A stretch of 7,061 bases of DNA from Flavobacteriales bacterium UBA7430 (GTDB lineage Bacteria > Bacteroidota > Bacteroidia > Flavobacteriales > UBA7430). Position 1 is the stretch's first letter. The number at the start of each line of letters is the position of its first letter. The stretch is from contig DLQO01000014.1 of the NCBI GenBank assembly GCA_002478765.1, positions 1 to 7,061 on the forward strand, read 5' to 3'. The notes beneath the pieces were generated by a model. It ran no database searches and had not been told where the DNA came from. It was given only the letters and a program-made list of their open reading frames with translations. Positions 1-6,536 of this stretch are shown piece by piece. A program made the position numbers and the translations under genes.

Positions 1-124
1 AATAAAAGCTAAGTGGCAGCTTGCTACTGACGATGTGACCCACATCATTTGTATGCCTAGTGTTACAAAAGAAAAAATTGACGAATTTATACTAGATGTG
101 CGAAAAGAAAAGGGGATTGCTTAG
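1..124 (+). CDS. C-terminal end of a PLP-dependent group II decarboxylase (histidine/serine-type), partial
   Basis: An open frame runs from base 2 to a TAG stop at 122-124, giving the last 40 residues of a protein whose start lies outside the window. The visible tail contains KWQLA, then a hydrophobic strand THIICMPSVT, then a helix KEKIDEFILDVRKEKG. From memory this matches the end of group II pyridoxal-phosphate decarboxylases of the histidine/serine decarboxylase type, where a KWQLA...H(I/V)(V)xMP(x)VTxxK(I/L)DxF pattern closes the small C-terminal domain. Such enzymes release CO2 from an L-amino acid to give an amine in the cytoplasm. The PLP lysine and active-site residues are not in view, so the substrate cannot be named. 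Other fold-type I PLP enzymes, such as threonine aldolases, end in a similar strand-helix and remain an alternative. It is the same strand as the permease but 256 bp upstream of it. Confidence 0.6.
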   Translation, partial: IKAKWQLATDDVTHIICMPSVTKEKIDEFILDVRKEKGIA

Positions 125-284
125 TTTTTTTACCCTTGTTTTTCTTGAGACTTCTATTAGGTGGGATGTTTACCCTTAGCCCTAGTCGATTAATTGCAGC
201 GTTCTGTTTCCTGTTCTTTTGACTGCGATATAGTGGGCGAATATTTTTTTAGCTTGAGCTTTTCGATTAACTTTAACAGTACGA

Positions 285-348
285 ATTGCGAACCCGATTT
301 TTAAAGAAGATTTTGAGACTATATATGCTGAAAATCCGAGCTCGCAAT
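285..348. repeat. imperfect inverted repeat / possible stem-loop upstream of the permease
   Basis: A perfect 7-bp inverted repeat (ATTGCGA at 285-291, TCGCAAT at 342-348) encloses a second one (GATTTT at 296-301, AAAATC at 331-336), so a stem of 7 + 6 bp with a small internal loop (292-295 against 337-341) and a loop of about 25 nt can be drawn. It lies 32 bp before the permease start. It could be an operator or a folded leader, but short AT-rich arms like these also arise by chance. The rest of the 125-380 gap shows no further structure I can support. Confidence 0.25.
298..327 (+). promoter_or_regulatory. candidate Bacteroidota-type promoter for the permease operon
   Basis: TATATATG at 320-327 matches five of the six fixed positions of the Bacteroidota -7 consensus TAnnTTTG. 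TTTT at 298-301, 18 bases upstream, is a three-of-four match to the -33 TTTG. Transcription would start near 333-335 and leave a leader of about 47 nt. In AT-rich DNA such matches are frequent, so this is only a candidate. If it is right, the inverted repeat at 285-348 would mostly be DNA-level, not RNA-level, structure. Confidence 0.25.
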
Positions 349-380
349 GATATATTATAAATAAACAGATCAAATTTCAC

Positions 381-1862
381 ATGAGTGCACTGCCTAAATT
401 GAGTCGACAAATGGGTTTAGCAGCAGTAGTAGCTACGGGTGTTTCGTCCATGGTTGGTGCTTCCATAAATGTGGTTCCCTTTATGATCCATAGGAGTGTT
501 CCAGCAATAGGCCCAAACGTCTTGTGGGCATTTGCATTTGCTGCAATACCCGCTTTGTTTGCGGGTCTTGCATATGCTATTTTGTCTTCTTCAATGCCTA
601 GAGCAGGAGGGAGTTATTTGTATGCTAGTAGAGGTATTAATCCTTATTTAGGTTTCGTGGCTAGTTTTTCGCAGTGGTTTGGCTTGTCAATCGTTATCGG
701 TGTTATAGCTTATATCACAATTCCCTTTTTTAGAGACATTGCGTATAGTGCTGAGGTTTATTGGCTTTCTTCTTTGCTTGAAATTTCGACGGTTAGAGTT
801 GGCTTGTCGTTAAGCTTTATATGGAGTTTTGTATACTTGAATATCAAAGGGATTAAGTCCTATACCAATCTGTTGCTTCCCATGGTTTTTGTTATTTTTT
901 GTTTGGGTAGTATTGTCATTATATCAGGGTTGTTTTTTGATATTTCAGATTTCTTGACTGCAGTTGAACAAAAAGATAAACGGGTTCATTTAATTCCCCC
1001 AGATCCAGAATTTGATTGGACTATCTTTTTATCTGCTGCCGCAATATTGTTTTCAAGCTTTATTGGTTTCGATGCTATCGCCCAAACTGGAAGTGAAGCC
1101 ATAAGCCCAAGTCGCAACATCCCTCTTGCCATACTGATTGCCATCTTGGGTGTTGGTATGTTTTATTTTCTCTTTACTTTTTCTGTTTACAGCATAGTTC
1201 CATGGAGTTATGTAGCCGAACAAGCGCAGCTAAAAGACATTACAGCTCCGGGATTGTTGAGCTATGTTTTGCCCAAGGGAGTTGATATACTCATTATTTT
1301 TGGAGCTGCTGTTGCCCTAATAAATGACCTTCCCGCCATGTTGCTTTCAGTTTCTCGTTTAATGTTCGCTTGGGCTAAGGATGGTATTTTCCCCAATAAA
1401 ATTGCTCAAATCCACCAGAAAAATAAAACGCCCCACATTGCACTAATTATAGCAGGTGTGATGGGGAGTATTGGTGTTTTGGGTTCTCATTTTGCTGGAG
1501 ATTTTTTCTTAGGAATTGACATTATGGTGACTTCAATGCTGGTGAATTTTTTGCTGATGTGTATTACAGTACTCACCATTAAAAATTACAACCCCAAAAT
1601 ATTTTCCGAAATAAAAGTTTTTAAAAACAGGTTGCTTCAACAGTTTATCGGTTGGGGAGGGGTAGTTTTTTTATCAGGCTTTTTAATAATTCATATATAC
1701 AAAGATTTGTCTAAAAGTGTTGCCGCGTGGTATTTCCATTCAACCTACATTTGGCTTGTCGTTATGGGACTAGCGAGCTTTGTCTTTTTAAATCAATGGG
1801 CAAAACTCAAGAAAAAAGAAACATTTTCAGTTAAACAGTTTAAAAATTTACCAAAAGAATGA
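381..1862 (+). CDS. APC-superfamily amino acid/amine permease
   Basis: This is a 493-residue inner-membrane transporter of the amino acid-polyamine-organocation superfamily, of usual family length with about 12 hydrophobic segments (roughly 13-35, 46-70, 88-115, 139-156, 162-187, 212-234, 248-272, 301-328, 351-370, 375-399, 421-439, 450-471). Family marks are the glycine-rich broken TM1 (VATGVSSMVGASINV, about 17-31), the TM2-TM3 loop MPRAGGSYLYASRG (72-85), the TM6 block SFIGFDAIAQTGSEA followed by SPSRNIP (226-248), and the post-TM8 AWAKDGIFP (330-338). These place it in the APC fold and suggest uptake or exchange of an amino acid or amine, but do not fix the substrate. The ATG follows an AT-rich leader without a Shine-Dalgarno, as is normal in Bacteroidota. 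Its stop TGA overlaps the next start (ATGA), so the downstream reductase-RidA protein is probably co-translated and may act on the transported compound or its product. Confidence 0.9.
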   Translation: MSALPKLSRQMGLAAVVATGVSSMVGASINVVPFMIHRSVPAIGPNVLWAFAFAAIPALFAGLAYAILSSSMPRAGGSYLYASRGINPYLGFVASFSQWFGLSIVIGVIAYITIPFFRDIAYSAEVYWLSSLLEISTVRVGLSLSFIWSFVYLNIKGIKSYTNLLLPMVFVIFCLGSIVIISGLFFDISDFLTAVEQKDKRVHLIPPDPEFDWTIFLSAAAILFSSFIGFDAIAQTGSEAISPSRNIPLAILIAILGVGMFYFLFTFSVYSIVPWSYVAEQAQLKDITAPGLLSYVLPKGVDILIIFGAAVALINDLPAMLLSVSRLMFAWAKDGIFPNKIAQIHQKNKTPHIALIIAGVMGSIGVLGSHFAGDFFLGIDIMVTSMLVNFLLMCITVLTIKNYNPKIFSEIKVFKNRLLQQFIGWGGVVFLSGFLIIHIYKDLSKSVAAWYFHSTYIWLVVMGLASFVFLNQWAKLKKKETFSVKQFKNLPKE

Positions 1863-3316
1863 GTTTAAAAAATAAAACCATCCTATCCAAATCACTTTCA
1901 ATTCCAAAATTGATTGTAGGCTTATGGCAAATTGCTGATATGGAAAAAGAAGACCAACAACTCGACCTTCCAAAAACGGCTTCTTATATGGATGCTTATA
2001 TCGATGCGGGTTTCACTGCATTTGATATGGCAGACCACTATGGTTCGAGTGAAATAATTGCGGGGATCTGTAAAAACAGAAGCCCCAAAAAGGATGTCAT
2101 TACGATGTTTACTAAATGGGTACCTAAGCCCGGAAAAATAACCAAAGATCAAGTAAGAAGCGCAGTTCAAAAGGCTCTTGATCGAATGGATCAAAAAACA
2201 ATTGATTTGATGCAGTTTCATGCATGGGATTACACCGATCCTAGTTGGCTGGATGGACTTACTTTTTTGAACGAATTGAAAAAAGAAGGCCTGATCGATA
2301 ATATCGGCGTAACTAATTTTGATGCACATCATTTGCGTATTGCCTTGGCGAATGGAATTCCGATTGTTAGCAATCAAATTTCACATTCTCTTATCGACCA
2401 ACGTGCCCAGGGTGCTATGAAAGCGGTTTGCGCTGAATACGATGTTAAGTTATTGGCTTATGGAACTCTAGCGGGTGGTTTTCTTTCGAACCGTTGGTTG
2501 GGGCTTCAGGAACCGAGCTCCGATGAATTAGGTACTTGGTCTCAAATGAAATATAAACGCTTTATCGATCAAATTGGTGGGTGGACAGTTTTTCAGAGCC
2601 TTTTGAGGGTTTTACAGCAAATCGCTATTAAGCACCAGACAACCATTGCCAGTATAGCCAGTAGTTATGTGCTTCAAAATAAAGATGTTGCAGCTGTTAT
2701 TGTTGGCGCTAGATTGGGTGAGAATTCTCATATAGATGATCATCAAAACATGCTGAATATTGTTTATGAACTGCAGGATATAGAATCCATAGAGACGGCA
2801 CTTTCTCAACTTCTACCCATTCCTGGGAATTGTGGTGATGAATATCGTAAACCTCCCTTTTTAACTGCCTCAGGTGACCTGACCCATCATTTAGATCATA
2901 TTCCTTCTGTATATACTCCAGAAAAAATTTCAGAACAAAAAGAAGCCGTGAGTTCTGGAACGGAATGGGAAACCTTGGCTAGCTATTCACGAGCAATCAA
3001 AAAAGGAAATCAAATTCATGTTTCTGGAACTACTGCAACACATCAAAATGAAGTGGTAGGAGGTCAAGATGCTGCTGCACAAACTCATTTTGTAATCGAT
3101 AAAATTGAGGCCGCAATTGCATCTCTTGGGGGCAGTTTAGATGATGTGGTAAGGACTAGAATTTTTGTTAATAACATCAAAGACTGGGAGCCAGTTGCCC
3201 AAGCTCATGGATTTAGATTTAAAGGTATAAATCCCGCCAACACCCTTGTTGAAGCTAAACTTGTTGGTAACGGCTATTTAGTCGAAATTGAAGCAGAAGC
3301 TACACTCGACACCTAA
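1859..3316 (+). CDS. aldo/keto reductase fused to a C-terminal RidA/YjgF-family domain
   Basis: This 485-residue cytoplasmic protein has two domains. Residues about 10-318 are an aldo/keto reductase barrel, an NAD(P)H-dependent carbonyl reductase. The catalytic tetrad is intact: Asp56 and Tyr61 in GFTAFDMADHYG, Lys86 in TMFTKW, His121 in LMQFHAWDY. GVTNFDA (150-156), SNQISHSLIDQR (171-182) and the cofactor-binding VGAR (282-285) also fit. After a linker of about 45 residues, positions about 366-485 form a RidA (YjgF/YER057c/UK114) domain, with VSGTTA (388-393), DDVVRTRIFV (428-437) and the closing LVEIEAEA (474-481). Canonical RidA enzymes hydrolyse reactive enamines/imines and need an Arg in a PARS-type motif; here it reads PANT, with Asn461 at that place, so ordinary deaminase activity is doubtful. 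Rid subfamilies without this Arg exist. The start overlaps the permease stop by 4 bp. The substrate is unknown. Confidence 0.9.
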   Translation: MSLKNKTILSKSLSIPKLIVGLWQIADMEKEDQQLDLPKTASYMDAYIDAGFTAFDMADHYGSSEIIAGICKNRSPKKDVITMFTKWVPKPGKITKDQVRSAVQKALDRMDQKTIDLMQFHAWDYTDPSWLDGLTFLNELKKEGLIDNIGVTNFDAHHLRIALANGIPIVSNQISHSLIDQRAQGAMKAVCAEYDVKLLAYGTLAGGFLSNRWLGLQEPSSDELGTWSQMKYKRFIDQIGGWTVFQSLLRVLQQIAIKHQTTIASIASSYVLQNKDVAAVIVGARLGENSHIDDHQNMLNIVYELQDIESIETALSQLLPIPGNCGDEYRKPPFLTASGDLTHHLDHIPSVYTPEKISEQKEAVSSGTEWETLASYSRAIKKGNQIHVSGTTATHQNEVVGGQDAAAQTHFVIDKIEAAIASLGGSLDDVVRTRIFVNNIKDWEPVAQAHGFRFKGINPANTLVEAKLVGNGYLVEIEAEATLDT

Positions 3317-3330
3317 CCGAGAAGTATTGT

Positions 3331-6300
3331 TTATTGATTCATGTTCATAAACACCAGCCATTCGTTATTTTTGAATTGATCCAATTCTTTTTTTAATGCA
3401 TCGATTAAGTTTTTTGCTCGTTCAATTCTTTGCCAATCTTGATTAGATGGTATTGTCACACGTGATTTTGCAGCTTTCAATGCCTGTTTTGTTGCTGAGT
3501 AAGGCGTTGTGTATTTACTCTGCCAGGCTCCGAGTTGCCGGTCCAAAGGCCGATCCCTCACGCTCAGTTTGAAGGCTTGAATTTTAGCTTTAAATGCTTC
3601 TACTTTCCGAATGTGTTTTTTATTCGCAGCATTTTCTTGTTGGAGTTGCTCCATTATTTCATAGGTTTTCTTTTCCCATGCATCTAGGGTATTCATGAGC
3701 TGAACAAGCCGTTTGACCTGATTATTGATTGATTTTTGGTAGGTATACAATTGCTCATCAACATCTTTTTCTAGTTCAAATCTAGGATCAGTAACTACAG
3801 TTAAGGATGCGGTAGCAGTTTCGTCTTGATACAGAATTTCTAAAGAGTAATCTCCGGGTAGTACTGGTATCCCTCTCGTTTCCTCATTAATCCAGCTTCC
3901 TTTGAGGTATGCTTTTTTTTCATCTAGTTTCCAAACGATATAGTTTAATCCTTTTTTTAAGTCAGTTGCGCTTACTGTATTGATGAGTTTTCCATTTGGA
4001 TTTCGAATATTGACTGCAATTGAGTCGGTTTCTTTTGGAAGATCATTTATGAAAACGGGAATTTCTGCTTTTTGAAAGACACGATTCTCGCCTTCAAATG
4101 TTGTATGAAAACCGGACCAAATATTCCCTGGAGGTGCAATAAAAAGTCCTTTGACTTGAACTACTTCATTTAGAGGTAAGGCTGTTATTTTTTGGTTCAC
4201 TTTATTTGAAACGATAGCTCTAAGGCTCAATAGGTCATCAAGAATCCAGATGGCTCTTCCAAAAGTTCCTACCACGAGGGCAGATTCTTTTTCTTGTATT
4301 ACCAAATCCATAGTAGACACACTTGGGAATCCGTTCTTAACTTGAGTCCAATCGCCCCCCTTATTGATACTGACCCATAGACCGTTTTCTGTTCCTAAAA
4401 AAAGTAAGTTTTTTTCAACAGGATCTTGAATGAAAGAAAGCGCATACCCCACAACATCTCCCTCTTGTACTATTTGAGACCAACTAGCACCGTAGTCTTC
4501 TGTTTTGAATAGGTATGGAGCATAGTCGCCTTTCCGATAATTATTGACCACGATCCAAGCAGTACCTTCGTTATAGCGAGAGGCATGAATTCTAGCAATC
4601 CACGATTCGGTTGGGAGTCCATTGATTCGATCGGTTAGGTTTTCCCATGTTTTACCTCCATCTTGAGTTAGATGAATTTGACCGTCGTCCGTTCCTGCCC
4701 ATAGCAAATCCTTGTTCAAATAACTGGGTTCAAGAGACAAGATGCTGTTGTAGTTTTCAGCTCCTGAAACATCCAGTGTTAAACCTCCGTAATCATCCTT
4801 TTGATGTTTGCTGTTGTCGGTCGATAAATCCGGCGAAATCACACGCCATGTTGCTCCTTTGTCTTCTGTTTTATGTACAAATTGAGAGCCATAGTAGGCA
4901 GTTTTTTCATCATCAGGATCTTTTGCAAAGCCTGCATTCCAATTGAATCGTAAAGGAGCTTTTGTGGGCGAAGACTGTGGGGCTATACTTTGGTAGTATC
5001 CGGTTAGTTTGTCGTAACGATATAAGTCTCCGTTTTGAGAAGTTCCATATCCAAACCGATCATCTTCTTTGTCAGGTGCAATATAGAAACCGTCCCCTCC
5101 AACTAAATATTGCCAGTACAATGTTCTGATTCCACCTCTTTTCCAGGTGTATGCTGGCCCCGACCAATTGCCGTTATCTTGCATTCCGGCATAAACATTA
5201 AAGGGTGTTTCATAATCAACGTTTACATGATACAGCTGTGCAACAGGAATACTTTCTGGAAAATACCAACTTGTACCATGATCATGCGATATTCCCAAAC
5301 CACCATCTCCACCAATGATCATGTGTTGCGCGTCTTTTGGATTGATCCACATGGCATGAAAATCTGCATGAATACCTTTTGTTTCATCCGCAGGAATCAT
5401 GGGGGTGGTGTCAAAGGTTTTACCGCCATTATAACTTACAGAAAGGGGCTGGTAAATGTTGTATAAACGATCTTCGTCAGCCGTGTCCACCGCTAAGTCT
5501 TGAAAGTAAAAGGGGCGATTGTTTGTGAATTTTGGATTTTCATTGATTACAATCCAGGTGGAACCTCCATCATCACTTCGAGTTAAAACATTTTTTTTAG
5601 CCTCTACTTTGGCGTAAATTCTATCGGGATTAGTAGGTGCAATTGCAATTCCAATGCGGCCCAATTCCCCTTCAGGGAAACCTTGATCTGGCCCAATGGC
5701 AGTCCAAGTTGTGCCCGCATCTTCGGTTACAAAGAGTCCAGAACCTTTTCCTCCTGAAACAAAAGAATAGGGGGTACGGTGATGATCGTATAGGGCTGCA
5801 AATATTTTTTTCGGATTGGATTTGTCCATGACCAAATCAGCAATTCCAGAGGATGTATTACTGTATAAAATTTTAGTCCAGTTTTCTCCTCCATCAATTG
5901 TTTTGTATAACCCACGATGCTCATTTTTAGAGAATGGATCTCCCATTGCACCGACATAAATGGTATTATGATCGTTCGGATCAATGATTATTCTGTGGAT
6001 GGTTTTGGTTGCTTTCAACCCCATGAACTCCCATGATGTCCCTCCGTCTATACTTTTGAATATCCCTTCACCTAAGTTCATGGAATTCCTTGGGTTTCCT
6101 TCTCCTGTTCCAACCCAAATAACGTCAGGATTGCTCTGCTGTATCGCTACAGCACCAATGTTTTGAGTAGGCTGATCGTCAAAAACAGCTATCCAGGACG
6201 ATCCACCATTTTCGGATTTCCAAACACCTCCCGAAGCCGCTCCAACGTAAATTATTTTTGGATTAGCAGTAACTACATCAATTGAAGTAATTCGACCACT

Positions 6301-6414
6301 CATATTAGCCGGGCCAACATTTCGGATCTTTAGATTTTCAAGGGTATCAAAGTTTAGTGTTTGAGCACTTAAAGGAAGACTCAAGCAAAAAAGCACACAA
6401 ATTATAAAGCGCAT
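3331..6414 (-). CDS. secreted VPS10/sortilin-like Asp-box (BNR) beta-propeller protein
   Basis: The 1027-residue exported protein starts with a signal peptide (residues 1-17, cleavage likely after LSA). I chose the ATG at 6412-6414 because it places the basic start and hydrophobic core correctly; an upstream in-frame ATG (6490-6492) would add 26 residues and bury the signal. Residues about 25-730 are a beta-propeller with 11 Asp-box motifs ([ST]xDxGxTW-like) ending near 74, 128, 179, 237, 287, 334, 383, 523, 590, 645 and 689. Family blocks include RNVGPANMSGRI (31-42), GMQDNG (410-415), GGDGF (439-443) and FGRAIWILDD (718-727), as in the large Bacteroidota proteins annotated as VPS10-domain or 'glycosyl hydrolase', whose function is not established. 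A beta-sandwich (about 785-875, with LPGDYSLEI) and a charged helical tail (880-1015) follow. I see no type IX secretion sorting domain, so a periplasmic or surface place is likely. No glycosidase catalytic residues can be assigned. Confidence 0.88.
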   Translation of the reverse strand: MRFIICVLFCLSLPLSAQTLNFDTLENLKIRNVGPANMSGRITSIDVVTANPKIIYVGAASGGVWKSENGGSSWIAVFDDQPTQNIGAVAIQQSNPDVIWVGTGEGNPRNSMNLGEGIFKSIDGGTSWEFMGLKATKTIHRIIIDPNDHNTIYVGAMGDPFSKNEHRGLYKTIDGGENWTKILYSNTSSGIADLVMDKSNPKKIFAALYDHHRTPYSFVSGGKGSGLFVTEDAGTTWTAIGPDQGFPEGELGRIGIAIAPTNPDRIYAKVEAKKNVLTRSDDGGSTWIVINENPKFTNNRPFYFQDLAVDTADEDRLYNIYQPLSVSYNGGKTFDTTPMIPADETKGIHADFHAMWINPKDAQHMIIGGDGGLGISHDHGTSWYFPESIPVAQLYHVNVDYETPFNVYAGMQDNGNWSGPAYTWKRGGIRTLYWQYLVGGDGFYIAPDKEDDRFGYGTSQNGDLYRYDKLTGYYQSIAPQSSPTKAPLRFNWNAGFAKDPDDEKTAYYGSQFVHKTEDKGATWRVISPDLSTDNSKHQKDDYGGLTLDVSGAENYNSILSLEPSYLNKDLLWAGTDDGQIHLTQDGGKTWENLTDRINGLPTESWIARIHASRYNEGTAWIVVNNYRKGDYAPYLFKTEDYGASWSQIVQEGDVVGYALSFIQDPVEKNLLFLGTENGLWVSINKGGDWTQVKNGFPSVSTMDLVIQEKESALVVGTFGRAIWILDDLLSLRAIVSNKVNQKITALPLNEVVQVKGLFIAPPGNIWSGFHTTFEGENRVFQKAEIPVFINDLPKETDSIAVNIRNPNGKLINTVSATDLKKGLNYIVWKLDEKKAYLKGSWINEETRGIPVLPGDYSLEILYQDETATASLTVVTDPRFELEKDVDEQLYTYQKSINNQVKRLVQLMNTLDAWEKKTYEIMEQLQQENAANKKHIRKVEAFKAKIQAFKLSVRDRPLDRQLGAWQSKYTTPYSATKQALKAAKSRVTIPSNQDWQRIERAKNLIDALKKELDQFKNNEWLVFMNMNQ

Positions 6415-6434
6415 GTATTGTTCTGTTTTCTTAG

Positions 6435-6467
6435 TTTCTACAATATAGTTAAAATATGTTACATTTA
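6435..6467 (+). promoter_or_regulatory. candidate promoter for the DUF885-like gene
   Basis: TACATTTA at 6460-6467 matches five of six fixed positions of TAnnTTTG, with TTTC (three of four for TTTG) at 6435-6438, 21 bases upstream. Transcription would start near 6474, leaving a leader of about 60 nt. It overlaps the minus-strand promoter candidate, as expected in a 122-bp divergent region, so the two genes could compete for or share regulation. Evidence is by eye only. Confidence 0.28.
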
Positions 6468-6479
6468 TGATCAGACAAA
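6449..6479 (-). promoter_or_regulatory. candidate promoter for the Asp-box propeller gene
   Basis: Read on the minus strand, TTTG (6479-6476) is followed after exactly 19 bases by TATTTTAA (6456-6449), a partial match to the Bacteroidota -33 TTTG / -7 TAnnTTTG pair. It lies about 35 bases before the ATG at 6414. The -33 box and spacing are good; the -7 box matches only four of six fixed positions. Confidence 0.3.
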
Positions 6480-6536
6480 TACAATCAAACACTCGGTTTT
6501 GCCATCAAAAACAAGAGCACATCAAAATACTATTTT

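Noticed and set aside
125..180. Possible terminator after the decarboxylase: T-run at 125-131, GGG/CCC pairing at 163-175 and a 9-bp direct repeat TTTACCCTT (129-137, 169-177)
   Set aside because: The T-run has no GC-rich stem before it, the GGG/CCC stem is only 3 bp, and the direct repeat is short; not enough to call a terminator or functional repeat.
182..373. Minus-strand 63-codon open frame in the gap before the permease
   Set aside because: It has no recognisable motif, no promoter or start context, and falls in AT-rich DNA overlapping the likely permease promoter; chance frame most likely.
1922..2377. Minus-strand 151-codon frame inside the reductase gene
   Set aside because: Lies fully antisense to a conserved catalytic domain and its Cys/Ile/His-rich composition is typical of a shadow frame.
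5110..5466. Plus-strand 118-codon frame inside the propeller gene
   Set aside because: Antisense shadow of conserved propeller sequence; Cys- and Ile-rich with no family resemblance.
3331..6414. Reading the Asp-box protein as a sialidase or other glycoside hydrolase
   Set aside because: Asp boxes are structural and occur in many propellers; I cannot find the arginine triad/FRIP-type motif or an assignable catalytic site.
6415..6492. 26-residue N-terminal extension of the propeller protein from the ATG at 6490-6492
   Set aside because: It would place a polar stretch in front of a clean signal peptide and run through the candidate promoter; the ATG at 6412-6414 fits an exported protein better.
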